Shown piece by piece: positions 42,876-53,404 of a stretch of DNA of 64,000 bases (positions are counted from its first letter, which is position 1; each line of letters opens with the position of its first letter). Location: NCBI RefSeq assembly GCF_006740045.1, contig NZ_AP019749.1:2871001-2935000 (forward strand), in the 5' to 3' direction. The position numbers were made by a program, and so were the translations under genes. The notes beneath the pieces were generated by a model that did not search any database, was not told where the DNA came from, and saw only the letters and a list, made by a program, of their open reading frames with translations. This DNA comes from Comamonas terrigena NBRC 13299 (lineage in GTDB: Bacteria > Pseudomonadota > Gammaproteobacteria > Burkholderiales > Burkholderiaceae_C).

Positions 42876-43883
42876 CTACCGCACCGCCGGCAGGACCTCT
42901 TGCGCAAACAGTTCCATGCCGGCCAGGGCGGTGGCGTTGCTCCACAGTCCGTTGGCGTTGAACACGCAGCGCAGCTGGTGAATTCCGGTGCGGGCTTCCA
43001 GGGCCTGGATCTGGGCGATGCAGGCTTCGGGCGTGCCGTGGATGAACAGGTCGCGCAGCAGTTGGGCTGTGTCCAGGGGTGGCACATCGGCTGGCGCGAT
43101 GCCGCGCTTGCCAGCAAAGTACACCCTGCGCTGGTAATACTGGGCCCACAGCGTGTCCAGCTGGGCTTGCACCTGGGCGTCGTTGGCGCCGATGCACACA
43201 TAGCGCGCCAGCGAGGAGCGGGCGCGCAGCGGCGTGGAGTCCCGCCCGGTTTGCTGGGCGACCTGGGCCAGGCGTTCCAGCTGGCCGGTTTCCGGGGGTT
43301 CCAGGCTCAGCAGCAGGGGCAGGTCTTCATTCAGCGCAAAGCCCAGGGTCTCGCTGGTGGAGCCGGCCACGTAGATCGGCGGGTGCGGGCGCTGCACGCC
43401 GGTGGACGCCAGGGTGCGCGGGGCGAATTGCCAGGGGTCCTGCGGGCCGCCCGCAATGGTCGCCCCACTCAGGCCGTCGCGGATCAGGCGGCATGCGGTC
43501 TCGAACCGTTCCCGCGTCTGCGACGGGTCGATCTGCAGGGTCTGCAGCGACGCGGGCTCGGTGCCGCGCCCTACCCCGATGTCGATGCGTCCGCCGCTCT
43601 GGTAGTCGACCTGCGCAATCTCTTCGGCCAGCATCAGGGGGTGGTGCAACGGCAGCACCAGAATCGACGTGCCCACGCGCAGCCGCTGCGTGCGGGCCAG
43701 CAAGGCCGACGCCAGCAGCAGCGGCGACGGATACGGCCAGTGCGCATCGGGCACGCGGAATTCGCTAAACCACACGCCGTCAAAGCCGAGCACGTCTGCA
43801 CGTTCGAACAGCGCAAAAAAATCGCCGGGCTGGCCCAAGGTGGCCTCCCGGGTCCAACCCGCCAGATCAATCCGCACAGCCAT
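42876..43883 (-). CDS. LLM-class flavin-dependent oxidoreductase (luciferase-like monooxygenase)
   Basis: A 335-residue flavin-dependent enzyme with a bacterial-luciferase-type TIM barrel. Seen are VLGFDGVWFSEFRVP, RLRVGTSILVLPLHHPLMLAEEIAQVD, and GGRIDIGVGRGTEP, typical of the family. The ATG at 43883 has AAGGAGG touching it, whereas a GTG six bases on (43877) is spaced ideally from that site and may be the true start. It overlaps the last codons of the B12 ATPase gene by 17 bp, so it belongs to the cobalamin operon. Substrate unknown; its presence in a B12 operon is unusual. Confidence 0.9.
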   Translation of the reverse strand: MAVRIDLAGWTREATLGQPGDFFALFERADVLGFDGVWFSEFRVPDAHWPYPSPLLLASALLARTQRLRVGTSILVLPLHHPLMLAEEIAQVDYQSGGRIDIGVGRGTEPASLQTLQIDPSQTRERFETACRLIRDGLSGATIAGGPQDPWQFAPRTLASTGVQRPHPPIYVAGSTSETLGFALNEDLPLLLSLEPPETGQLERLAQVAQQTGRDSTPLRARSSLARYVCIGANDAQVQAQLDTLWAQYYQRRVYFAGKRGIAPADVPPLDTAQLLRDLFIHGTPEACIAQIQALEARTGIHQLRCVFNANGLWSNATALAGMELFAQEVLPAVR

Positions 43884-44694
43884 CCTCCTTCTTGCGCCGC
43901 GCCCGCAGCAGGACCTGGGGCGGCGCGTCGATACGGTCAAACTCCACCTGGAACACGGCGTCCAGTGCGGGATCGGTCAACAGGTCCTGGGCGGCGCGGT
44001 CCTGCACCACGCGGCCGCGGTCCATGGCGATGACCCGGTCAAAATGGGCAAAGGCCAGGTCCAGGTCGTGCATGACCACCAGCACCAGCCTGTCGCGCCC
44101 TCTCTGGGCTAGCGCGTCGACCAGCTCCAGCCGGTGGCGTACGTCCAGGGCGGCGCCGGGCTCATCGGCCAGCAGCACCGGCGGGTCCGTGGCCAGCACG
44201 GTGGTCAGCAGGCAGCGCGACTGCTCGCCCCCCGACAGCGAGTTCCAGCGCCGGCTGGCAAAGGCCTGCAGTCCGTGCTGCTGGAGCACATCGTCCATGT
44301 CCACGGACGGGCCCAGGCGCATCTGCAGCAGTTCTGCCAGGGTGACATCCCAGTACGGGGAAAACCGCTGGGGCATGTAGCCGATGCAGCGGGCGCGCTC
44401 CGCAAAGGACAGGCGCTGCAGCGGCGCACCGTGCCACAGCACCTGGCCCTGGCTGGGCGTTTGCAGCCCCGCCAGCATGGACAGCAACGACGATTTGCCG
44501 GCCCCGTTGGGGCCGATCAGCGCAATGGCGCCGCGCGCGGGCAGCGCCAGCGAGACCTGGTCCACCACCCGGCTACCCCGGTGCTGCAGCACCAGGCCCT
44601 GGGCGGCGAGTACGGACTGGGCACCAAGTGTATCCGGCGCGGCAGCTGTATCCGGTAGGCCCTGTGGGTCGTGCATGGAAAACCTCACGGTCAT
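43867..44694 (-). CDS. btuD: Cobalamin ABC transporter ATP-binding protein
   Basis: A 275-residue FecE/BtuD-type ATPase. Walker A is GPNGAGKS, followed by PQRFSPYWDVTLAE (Q-loop region), signature LSGGEQSR, Walker B PVLLADEP and the switch histidine in VVMHDLD. The ATG at 44694 overlaps the stop of the permease gene by four bases (ATGA). With permease, binding protein and TonB receptor it forms the B12 import system behind a cobalamin riboswitch. The C-terminal end is basic (RARRKKED). B12 specificity comes from the context. Confidence 0.93.
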   Translation of the reverse strand: MTVRFSMHDPQGLPDTAAAPDTLGAQSVLAAQGLVLQHRGSRVVDQVSLALPARGAIALIGPNGAGKSSLLSMLAGLQTPSQGQVLWHGAPLQRLSFAERARCIGYMPQRFSPYWDVTLAELLQMRLGPSVDMDDVLQQHGLQAFASRRWNSLSGGEQSRCLLTTVLATDPPVLLADEPGAALDVRHRLELVDALAQRGRDRLVLVVMHDLDLAFAHFDRVIAMDRGRVVQDRAAQDLLTDPALDAVFQVEFDRIDAPPQVLLRARRKKEDGCAD

Positions 44695-45683
44695 GACGCG
44701 CGCAGGCGCCGCGCCAGCAGGATGATGAAGAACGGGCCGCCGGCGATGGCGGTGATCAGCCCCAGCGGCACTTCCGCCGGGGGCAGCACGCTGCGCGCCA
44801 GGGCGTCGGCCACGGTGACGACGATGGCCCCCACCAGGGCGCTGGCGGGCAGCACCACCCGGTGCATGGGCCCCACCATCCAGCGTGCAATGTGCGGCGC
44901 AGCCAGCCCGACAAAGGCCACCAGCCCGCCGTAGGCCACGGCGGCGGCCACCACCAGCGAGCCCACCAGCACGGCCAGGGGAATGAAGCGCGCCGGGTTC
45001 AGGCCGAAGCCCTTGGCCACCGTGTCGCCCAAGCCCAGCAGGTCCAGGCCATGGGCAAGGGGCCGTGTGGCGACCACACAGCCCAGGGTGATGCCGGCCA
45101 GCACCAGCAGGCCGTTCCATGAAGGGGTCTGGATGCCGCCCAGCACCCAGCTCATGACCACCTGCAGACTGACGGTTTCATCGGACAGGGCCAGCATCAG
45201 AAAGGAACGCAACGCGCCCAGCATGGCGGCCAGCGCCACGCCGGCCAGCAGCAGGCCGGCCGCATCCAGCGCGCCCGCCGCCCGGGCGACGGCCAGCACC
45301 AGCAAGGTGGAGCCCCAGGCGCCCGCAAAAGCCAGCACCGGCAGCACCAGGCCCTGGGGCAGGCCCAGCGGCACCAGCAGGGCCACCGTGGCGCCCAGGG
45401 CCGCGCCGCCGGATGCGCCCAGCAGATAGGGTTCGGCCAGCGGATTGCGGAATACGCCTTGAAAGATGGCCCCCGACAGGCCCAGCAGTGCACCCACGCA
45501 GGCGGCGGCTGCCACGCGCGGAAGGCGCCACTGCAGCAGCAGCCGGCTGTGCAGGGAATCGTCGCCGCTCAGCGCGCGCCACAGCTCGGGGACGCTGGCC
45601 CACTGGTGGCCGGCGCAGGCTGCGCCCAGCAGGCACAGGGCCAGCACCAGCAGCGCGGCCCACCATGTTGTGCGTGAAGTCAT
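44691..45683 (-). CDS. btuC: Cobalamin ABC transporter permease, FecCD/BtuC family
   Basis: A 330-residue inner-membrane protein with about nine or ten helices. The signature motifs RLPRVAAAACVGALLGLSGA and FRNPLAEPYLLGASGGAALG, and later VAFVGLAAPHIARWMVGP, are those of the BtuC/FecCD permeases. It overlaps the binding-protein gene by four bases at its start and the ATPase gene by four at its end, indicating strict translational coupling. Confidence 0.96.
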   Translation of the reverse strand: MTSRTTWWAALLVLALCLLGAACAGHQWASVPELWRALSGDDSLHSRLLLQWRLPRVAAAACVGALLGLSGAIFQGVFRNPLAEPYLLGASGGAALGATVALLVPLGLPQGLVLPVLAFAGAWGSTLLVLAVARAAGALDAAGLLLAGVALAAMLGALRSFLMLALSDETVSLQVVMSWVLGGIQTPSWNGLLVLAGITLGCVVATRPLAHGLDLLGLGDTVAKGFGLNPARFIPLAVLVGSLVVAAAVAYGGLVAFVGLAAPHIARWMVGPMHRVVLPASALVGAIVVTVADALARSVLPPAEVPLGLITAIAGGPFFIILLARRLRAS

Positions 45684-46714
45684 ATCGGGTGCAGTTGCCG
45701 GGCCAGCGATTCGATACCGTCGAAGGTACGCGGCCCGGGGATCAGAAATTCGGAGCGGGACACGGTCCAGCAGTGGCGCTGACGCAGGGCCCGCATGTCG
45801 CGCCAGCCGGGCTGGTGCAGCAGGTCGTCCAGCCCCGCCTGGTTGCCGGCGAACAGCAGCACATCCGGGTCGGCGGCCAGCACGGCCTCAGGCGACACCT
45901 GGGCCAGCACGCCCAGCGCCGGCAGCGCGTGCTGGCAGCCGGCGCGCACCATGGCTTCGCCGGTGTAGGTGCCCGGACGGGCCAGCAGCAGCATGCCGTT
46001 GCCCGCGCGCCCGGTGACCATCAGCGCCCGCAGGTGCGGCCGGCCGGCCACGGTGGCATCCACTGCCTGCAGCCGCGCATGCAGGGCTTGGGCCAATGCA
46101 GCGCCGCGTTCGGGCTCGCCGCAGGCCTGGCTGACCAGGCGGATGTTGTCCAGCACCTCCTGCAGGGTACGACTGAGCAAGACCATGATGGGCACTCCTA
46201 TGCGTTCCATGGGCGCGACGAGCTGGGTGGCGGCCTGCCGTGCCGGGGTCACGATGACCAGATCCGGGCGCTGGGCCACCACGGCATCCACGGAAAATCC
46301 CAGCCGGCCGCCAACCTTGGGCAGGCCCAGCACCTCGGCCGGGTAGCGGGTGAAGTCCTCGACACCGACGATGCGGTCCACCAGCCCCAGGGAGGCGACC
46401 AGTTCGGTGTTGGACGAAAAAATGGTGACGATGCGCCGGGGCGGCCGAGGCAGCCAGACGGCGCGCCCCAGTGCATCCTTCAGATGGATACCCGAGGCCG
46501 CCTGCATGGCCTGCTCTGCCGCTCCTGCAGGCCCGGCCGGACCGGCCAGCACCGTGGGCACGGCAAGGCCGGGCAGCAAGGCGCCGCCCGCCGCCGCCAC
46601 GCCCCAGCGGCGCAGCACGGCGCGCCGGGACAGTGCGCCCGGAAGCGCGTCAGGAACTGCACCCGAAAGTGCGTCCTGGGGTGCTTCCGGAAGGGGGCTG
46701 GCGGGCCTGTGCAT
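45680..46714 (-). CDS. btuF: Cobalamin ABC transporter substrate-binding protein, BtuF-like
   Basis: A 344-residue periplasmic binding protein. The N-terminus has a twin-arginine-like signal (SRRAVLRRWGVAAAGGALL) preceded by about 30 residues. The BtuF/FhuD fold follows: RRIVTIFSSNTELVASLG, DRIVGVEDFTRYP, LGFSVDAVVAQRPDLVIV and a C-terminal LIPGPRTFDGIESLARQL. It lies 11 nt after btuB and overlaps btuC by four bases. Ligand assignment to corrinoids rests on the riboswitch. Confidence 0.92.
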   Translation of the reverse strand: MHRPASPLPEAPQDALSGAVPDALPGALSRRAVLRRWGVAAAGGALLPGLAVPTVLAGPAGPAGAAEQAMQAASGIHLKDALGRAVWLPRPPRRIVTIFSSNTELVASLGLVDRIVGVEDFTRYPAEVLGLPKVGGRLGFSVDAVVAQRPDLVIVTPARQAATQLVAPMERIGVPIMVLLSRTLQEVLDNIRLVSQACGEPERGAALAQALHARLQAVDATVAGRPHLRALMVTGRAGNGMLLLARPGTYTGEAMVRAGCQHALPALGVLAQVSPEAVLAADPDVLLFAGNQAGLDDLLHQPGWRDMRALRQRHCWTVSRSEFLIPGPRTFDGIESLARQLHPI

Positions 46715-46725
46715 GCAGCCTGGCC

Positions 46726-49005
46726 TCAGAAGTCGGCCTGCAGGCCGACCATCAGCTCGCGCCCGGGCATGGAGGTGCCGCAGCCGCCGTTCTGGAAGCG
46801 CGCATCCGCCAGGCAGGGCGAGCGGTCCTGCGCAATGAAGATGGGGCTGCGGTTCAGGTTGAAGACATTGTTCACCGCCGCAAACAGCTTCACGCTGCGG
46901 TTCACCCGGTAGTCGCCGCGCAGGTTCCACACCGTGAAGGCCCCTTTGCGGTGGATGTAGGTGCTGCTGGGTTCGCCCTGCGGCACCAGCAGGTTCTCTT
47001 CGGTGTCGTACCACATCGGTCCGCGCAGCAGCGCCGTGAGCTGCATGCTCCAGTCACCTGCATTGCGGTCCATGCCCTGGGCGTAGCGCATGCCGGCAGA
47101 GGCCTGGAAGCGGTACATGCGCTGCACGCGGTCGGTGTTGGCGGTGGCTGCCGCGCCCTTGTCGCGCATGTCGAAGTGGTAGTAGCCGCCTGCAAAGGCG
47201 CTGAGCGACTGGCCCGGCAGGCCCAGGGCCAGCACCTGCTTGAGGTCGACCTTGGTGGTCAGCTCCAGGCCGCGCGCCACGACTTCTGCGGCATTGTTGG
47301 CATAGTCCGAGGTGTTGGTGCTGGGGCCCCGGGACACGGTGGTGATGCGGTTGGAGATGACGTTCTGGAACAGCGCTGCATCCACCTTCCAGCCCGGCTG
47401 CGTGAAGGTGGTGCCCACTTCGATCTGGCGGCTGGTCTCGGGCTTCAGATTGGGGTTGCCGAAGGTGCGCCCGCCGCCCACGGCGGTGAAGTCGGCGGCC
47501 AGTTCGGTGGCGGTCGGCGCCCGGAAGCCGGTGGCGATGCCTGCGCGCAGGTTCCAGTCGTCGGTGGCCTTCCAGGTCGAACCCAGGGACCAGGTGTGCG
47601 TGTCGTACTTGCGCACATTGGACTGGGCAAACGCCAGGTTGGGCGTGGGGTCGAACCGGGTCTCGCCCCAGGTCTTGCGCAGGCCGCCGCGCAAGGTCAG
47701 GCGGTTGTCCAGCAGGGTGTGGGCGTCTTCCAGGTACAGCGCCTTGGTCTCTTCCGTCTGGTTGTTGTCGTACGGGGCCACCTGGCCCGACGGGCCGCCG
47801 GGCATGGCCACGCGGAAGCGGTCCGAGCGCAGATGGCTGCGTTCCCAGTCCACGCCCACCAGCAGGTCGTTGGCGGCAGACAGGCGAAAGCGCGGCTGCA
47901 GACGGATGCCGGTGGCATCCAGCTTGCGGTCGTTGTAGTCGCGCGCCGTGCCCGGCACCGGGTTGGTGCCGCTCTTGATGACGGGGGACGCCCAGTTGAA
48001 TTCGTCCTCGTCCACGAAGTGGTAGACCTGCGCCAGCCAGCTGACCGACTGGTCGGCCAGTGCGCCGGTGTAGGTCAGGTCCAGCGAGCGGTTGTCGCGG
48101 TTGTCCTTGCTGTAGATGTTGGACCCGGATCCCCGGAAGCCCGCGTTGTAGATGCCGTCAGTGCGGGCCTGCAGCTCCACCCGGTTCAGGCTGTCGATCT
48201 GCAGCCCCAGGGCGGCCACCGCGCCACGGCGCTTCCAGCCGGTGTTCTGCATGACGGTGCCGCCGTCGCCGGACTTGTAGTCATCGCGGGCGCTGGTGTT
48301 CAGGCCCACATACCAGTCCAGCATGCCGCTGGCGCCTGCGGTCTGGGCCTGAGTGCTCCAGCCGCCCCAGGAGCTGCCGGTCACCGTGACGCGGTTCAGC
48401 GGGCCGCTGGCGCCGGTGCGCAGGATGATGTTGATCACCCCGCCCATGTTCTGGCTGCCGTACACCACCGAGGCGGGGCCGCGCACGATTTCGATGCGGT
48501 CCACATCCGTCAGGCTGAGCTTGGACAGATTGGCCGTGCCGGCGCGGCGGCCGTTGAGCAGCACCAGCACCTGGCCCTTGAAGTCGCGCCCCTGGCCGTC
48601 GGTGGCGGCGCCACGCAGGTTCAGCGATGTCTGGGCCGCGGTCCATTCGCTGAGAAAGCCCACCGCATGTTCGGCCAGCAGGTCGGTGACCGAGCGGGCC
48701 GACGAGCGTTCGATGTCCTGGCGGTCAATGACCTGGGTGGTGGCGGCAATGCGGGCGCGGTCCTCGGGCCGGGCCGTGGCGGTGACGAAGACATCGCCCA
48801 GGGCCGCAGCCGGGGCCGATGTCGATGCGGTGGCTGTGGCGGCAGAAGCAGCAGACGCCGCGGCGTTGTCGGCCACACCCTGGGCGTGGGCGCCCCACAG
48901 CGCGCAGCACAGGGCGGCGCCGGCGGTCACGGGCTTCAGGGCGGAAAGGGGAAAAGCGACAGGCCCGCAGAGGGGGCGCGGGGAAACACGGGAAGGGGTG
49001 CGCAT
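46726..49005 (-). CDS. btuB: TonB-dependent vitamin B12 receptor
   Basis: A 759-residue outer-membrane receptor with a signal peptide (to about residue 42, GAHAQ), an Ala/Thr-rich linker, a TonB box-like GDVFVTATA, a plug domain (QVIDRQDIERSSARSVTDLL, then NLRGAATDGQG and VLLNGRRAGTANLSKL and RIEIVRGPASVVYGSQNMGG) and a 22-strand-type barrel ending with GLQADF. It is preceded by a cobalamin riboswitch 145 bp upstream. It could also take other corrinoids. Confidence 0.94.
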   Translation of the reverse strand: MRTPSRVSPRPLCGPVAFPLSALKPVTAGAALCCALWGAHAQGVADNAAASAASAATATASTSAPAAALGDVFVTATARPEDRARIAATTQVIDRQDIERSSARSVTDLLAEHAVGFLSEWTAAQTSLNLRGAATDGQGRDFKGQVLVLLNGRRAGTANLSKLSLTDVDRIEIVRGPASVVYGSQNMGGVINIILRTGASGPLNRVTVTGSSWGGWSTQAQTAGASGMLDWYVGLNTSARDDYKSGDGGTVMQNTGWKRRGAVAALGLQIDSLNRVELQARTDGIYNAGFRGSGSNIYSKDNRDNRSLDLTYTGALADQSVSWLAQVYHFVDEDEFNWASPVIKSGTNPVPGTARDYNDRKLDATGIRLQPRFRLSAANDLLVGVDWERSHLRSDRFRVAMPGGPSGQVAPYDNNQTEETKALYLEDAHTLLDNRLTLRGGLRKTWGETRFDPTPNLAFAQSNVRKYDTHTWSLGSTWKATDDWNLRAGIATGFRAPTATELAADFTAVGGGRTFGNPNLKPETSRQIEVGTTFTQPGWKVDAALFQNVISNRITTVSRGPSTNTSDYANNAAEVVARGLELTTKVDLKQVLALGLPGQSLSAFAGGYYHFDMRDKGAAATANTDRVQRMYRFQASAGMRYAQGMDRNAGDWSMQLTALLRGPMWYDTEENLLVPQGEPSSTYIHRKGAFTVWNLRGDYRVNRSVKLFAAVNNVFNLNRSPIFIAQDRSPCLADARFQNGGCGTSMPGRELMVGLQADF

Positions 49006-49150
49006 GCGCGGCTCCAGATGGCCCTGCTCTCCCGCAAGGCCGATTCAAGAAAACATCCGCAGGCAGGCATGCGCAGGGGGGACAGCTCGGCGCACGAACC
49101 CATCCAACCTGGACTGCGCGCTCACCCGCGGCGTCCAACAAAAGTGACAA

Positions 49151-49373
49151 GGCCGGTATCCGGGCTCGCGAAATGCCGACACTCCGGGACATCCGTCCTG
49201 GAACTTTCGGCCCACTCCACGCCTTCCCACGCAGTGCGCAGTGGCTTCAGGTCTTACCTGGGTGCAGAGGGTGATTCGCTTACCGTTGCGGGGGCAGCGC
49301 AGGCATTGCACTCCATGGAGCGCACCTGCTTCCCGTTTAACTCCAGTGGCCGTCAGGCCAATGCAGCACCTCG
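49151..49373 (-). ncRNA. Cobalamin riboswitch upstream of btuB
   Basis: On the minus strand, after the 5' strand GAGGTGCTGC, there stand AAACGGGAAGCAGGTGCG (49321-49338 region), then AATGCCTGCGCTGCCCCCGC and AACGGTAAGCG, the B12 box GAAGCCACTG (49239-49248), TGGGAAGGC, and the closing GAGCCCGGATACCGGCC at 49151. Order and spacing are those of the AdoCbl riboswitch class. In B12 excess it should shut down the btuB-btuF-btuC-btuD-LLM operon. Confidence 0.95.
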
Positions 49374-49562
49374 TAACAAGCATTGAAATGTATCTCAATG
49401 CAGCGAGGAATTATCGTTCAGGACACATGTGCGCAACGGACACAACACGCCGGACACATCCGGAATGCATGCCCTTGCGGCCGAAGGAGCGCAGCGCTGC
49501 ACAAAGGCTGCAAAAAGGCAGTACAAATGCTGAACCAAGGCTGCAGCCGGGCATGCACAGCG

Positions 49563-50753
<1,191 letters not shown>

Positions 50754-50772
50754 CGCCGGTACCATGAACAAG

Positions 50773-50800
50773 ATTTGATAATGATAACTCATTATCAAAT
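50773..50800. promoter_or_regulatory. Fur/Zur-type box upstream of the COG0523 gene
   Basis: The arms ATTTGATAATG (50773-50783) and CATTATCAAAT (50790-50800) are exact complements with a 6-bp centre. This resembles both the Fur box (GATAATGATAATCATTATC) and Zur boxes. It is 20 bp before the GTPase start, so metal-dependent repression is expected. Confidence 0.85.
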
Positions 50801-50934
50801 ATGGAGACAGGAAACGGCCGCGGACGCGTCACCCCACCCTGCTGTTGCCCAGCCCCTTGCTGGACAGCGCCCTCCGGGCCCCTATGCCTGCGAAGGCGCT
50901 TGGCTGCGCAGTGCACGACCCGGCACATAGCAAA

Positions 50935-50962
50935 GCCCCCGCTGCGCGTGCACAGCGGGGGC
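50935..50962. terminator. GC-rich hairpin, probable terminator of the Bug-racemase operon
   Basis: GCCCCCGCTG and CAGCGGGGGC pair around an 8-base loop. On the minus strand it is followed by TTTGCT and on the plus strand by GTTT, so it may act in both directions. It is 171 nt after the Bug gene's stop. Confidence 0.7.
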
Positions 50963-51133
50963 GTTTGGTATCAGTCGTTTCACGGGCTGCTGTGGTGTAG
51001 CGGTGCAAGCGACCGCTGTCTGCAATCTGCCCTCTGCATCCCGCACGGGGCTCCGCACATGCGGGGCGATCGGCATCGGGCCGCCGCTCCCCCAAACCGT
51101 AAAGGCCTGGGCGGCGACCGCCCTGCCCTGGGT

Positions 51134-52108
51134 TCAGGCGTCTACCCGGATCCCGCGCGACTGGATGAGGTTGGCCCACTTGGCACGCTCATCCCGCATA
51201 AAGGCCTCAAAGCGCTGCGGCGTTCCGCCGCCGTCCTCGGCCCCGAACTCTTCCAGCTTGCTCACCACATCCGCCATGGCCAGGATGCGGTTGACGTCGG
51301 CATTGATGCGTGCCACCACTTCCGCAGGCATCCTGGCCGGGCCGACCAGGCCGAACCAGATGCTGGCATTGAAGCCGGGGTAGCCCTGCTCGGCCACCGT
51401 GGGTACATCCGGGAAGGCTTTCACGCGTTTGGTGCCGGTCTGCGCCAGCGCACGCACCTTGCCGCCCTTGATGAAAGGTGACGCCGTGGTCATGCCTTCG
51501 AACGCATAGTCGATCTGCCCGCCCAGCAAGTCCGTCATCACATTCGATGCGCCCTTGTAGGGGATGTGCAGGGCCGACACCCCGGCCGTCTGCTCGAACA
51601 GTGCCAGCGCCAGGTGCTGGGCCGACCCCGTTCCGGAAGAGCCGAAGCTGACTTCGCCGGACTTCTTCTTCAAGGCCGCCAGCAGCCCCTGCATGGAGGT
51701 GGACGATTTGGGGCTGGCCACCAGCACTTGCGGGGTCTGCCCCACCAGCGCAATCGCCGCAAAGTCCCGCTCGGGGGAGAAGCCGAGCTTGGGGTTCAGC
51801 GCAGGGGCAATGCCCAGGGCATTGATGTGGCCCATCATCAGGGTGTTCCCGTCGGCCGGGGCCTTGGCGACTTCGGCCGCCGCAATCAGGCCGGCCGCGC
51901 CGGGCTTGTTTTCCACGATGACGGGGATGCCCCACAGCGTGTTGAGCTTGTTGGCGATGATGCGCGCCAGGATGTCGGTGCCGCCACCGGCCGAGAAGCC
52001 GACCAGAATCTTGACCGGCCCCGCCGGGGGCTTGCCTTGGGCGAAGCCGGGCTGGGCACAGAGTGCGCCGGCGGCGGCAACCGTGGACAGAAATTGTCTG
52101 CGTTGCAT
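51134..52108 (-). CDS. Bug-family (TctC) tripartite tricarboxylate transporter binding protein
   Basis: A 324-residue periplasmic receptor with a signal peptide (MQRRQFLSTVAAAGALCAQP, to about residue 24) and the Bug motifs VGFSAGGGTDILAR, VENKPGAAGLIAAAEVAKAP and DVPTVAEQGYPGF. Bug proteins are very numerous in Burkholderiales and usually bind carboxylates. The transport subunits TctAB are not next to it. In operon with the enolase-superfamily enzyme, which suggests an aldonate or related acid. Confidence 0.94.
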   Translation of the reverse strand: MQRRQFLSTVAAAGALCAQPGFAQGKPPAGPVKILVGFSAGGGTDILARIIANKLNTLWGIPVIVENKPGAAGLIAAAEVAKAPADGNTLMMGHINALGIAPALNPKLGFSPERDFAAIALVGQTPQVLVASPKSSTSMQGLLAALKKKSGEVSFGSSGTGSAQHLALALFEQTAGVSALHIPYKGASNVMTDLLGGQIDYAFEGMTTASPFIKGGKVRALAQTGTKRVKAFPDVPTVAEQGYPGFNASIWFGLVGPARMPAEVVARINADVNRILAMADVVSKLEEFGAEDGGGTPQRFEAFMRDERAKWANLIQSRGIRVDA

Positions 52109-52144
52109 GGTGTGTCTCCTTTTTTTTATATGGGCCGAGGGGTC

Positions 52145-53269
52145 TTACGCCACCTTGCTCCAGCGGCCGAACTTCGCAACCTGCGCCTCGTCGAAGTTGA
52201 AGCCGAGGCCGGGCGTCTGGTGCAGAACGACACGGCCCTTTTCCTGCGACAGCTGGCGGTCCAGCAGGCGGCGGAAGTTCAGGACCTGGTCATCCCAGAA
52301 GAATTCGACGTAGCGCGCGTTCGGCGTGGCGGCCACCAGCGGTGCGTGCACGTCGTGGAACCAGTGCGGGCACATCTGGATGCCGTAGCCGGCGGCCATG
52401 GCGGCAATGCGCTTCCATTCGGTGATGCCGCCGCACACCGCCGCATCCGTCTGCAAGATGGAGGCGGCCCCCATGTCCAGCAGGTGCTTGTGGTACCAGC
52501 GGCCATAGCCGATTTCCGCCGTGGCCACGGGGATGCGGGTAAGCTTGGCCAGGCGGGCGTGGCTTTCCACGTCGTCGGGGCTGAACGGCTCTTCGATGAA
52601 GTAGGGGTCGTACTGCTCCATGCGGCGCAGGTACTGCATGGCCTGCACGGTATCGACCCAGCCGTTGTTGCAATCCAGCATCAGCTCCACGTCGGGGCCA
52701 ATGGCTTCGCGGGCGGCCTTCACGCGCGACTCTTCGCCCTGGGGCGACCAGCGACCGGTCTTCATCTTGACGGCCTGGAAGCCCAGCTCGACATAGCTGG
52801 CCATTTCCTCGCCCAGGTGCTCCGCCGTCTTGCCTTCCACGTAGTAGCCGCCGCTGGCGTAGGCGGCCACGGTGTCCAGCTCCACCGCGCCGAGGTATTT
52901 GTGAAGCGGCAGCTGGGCGGTGCGCGCGTTGAGGTCCCACAGGGCGATGTCCAGGGCGCTGAGCGCGCGCATCACCGTGCCCATGCGGCCTTGCAGCAGG
53001 GCTTCCTGGTACATCTTCTTCCACAGGCCTTCGACGGCCAGCGAGTCGCGGCCCAGCAGCACGGGGGCCAGCAGCTGCTCGACCGCCACGCGAAACAGCT
53101 CGCCTGCCGCGTTGCCGACGTAGCAGAAGCCGATGCCTTCGACCCCGTCGGTGCTGCGGATCTTGACCAGGCCGTAGTGGCGGTCCACCACGGTGCGGTT
53201 CGACAGGTAGGTGACTTTGTCCAGCGGCACGCGCGCGACGCAGACTTCGATGGATTGGATGGTGGGCAT
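52145..53269 (-). CDS. Enolase-superfamily enzyme (mandelate racemase / muconate lactonizing group)
   Basis: A 374-residue enzyme. The capping domain is followed by the barrel with KMK (K168, K170), metal ligands D199 (MLDCNN), E226 (FIEEPF) and E252 (TAEIGYGRW), and the D275/H302 dyad (ILQTDAAVCGG, CPHWFHD). K-x-K plus an H-D dyad fits mandelate racemase-like or sugar-acid dehydratase activity. The start has a good ribosome site upstream (CAGGAG). 36 nt before the Bug gene; divergent from a LysR. Confidence 0.92.
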   Translation of the reverse strand: MPTIQSIEVCVARVPLDKVTYLSNRTVVDRHYGLVKIRSTDGVEGIGFCYVGNAAGELFRVAVEQLLAPVLLGRDSLAVEGLWKKMYQEALLQGRMGTVMRALSALDIALWDLNARTAQLPLHKYLGAVELDTVAAYASGGYYVEGKTAEHLGEEMASYVELGFQAVKMKTGRWSPQGEESRVKAAREAIGPDVELMLDCNNGWVDTVQAMQYLRRMEQYDPYFIEEPFSPDDVESHARLAKLTRIPVATAEIGYGRWYHKHLLDMGAASILQTDAAVCGGITEWKRIAAMAAGYGIQMCPHWFHDVHAPLVAATPNARYVEFFWDDQVLNFRRLLDRQLSQEKGRVVLHQTPGLGFNFDEAQVAKFGRWSKVA

Positions 53270-53404
53270 GCGGGCTCCTGAGGTGAGGTACGAAAAAAGG
53301 GATGGCCTGAAGGAATGACCAAAAGGAATGGCCGCACTGTGCGCCGCATGGGCTCCACAAAAAAGATGGTGTTTGGTGGTTCAGATCACGCAAAATGCGT
53401 TGTT

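Noticed and set aside
46471..49386. A 971-codon plus-strand frame opposite btuB and btuF
   Set aside because: Antisense to two well-supported genes; composition is His/Gly/Val-rich without any domain.
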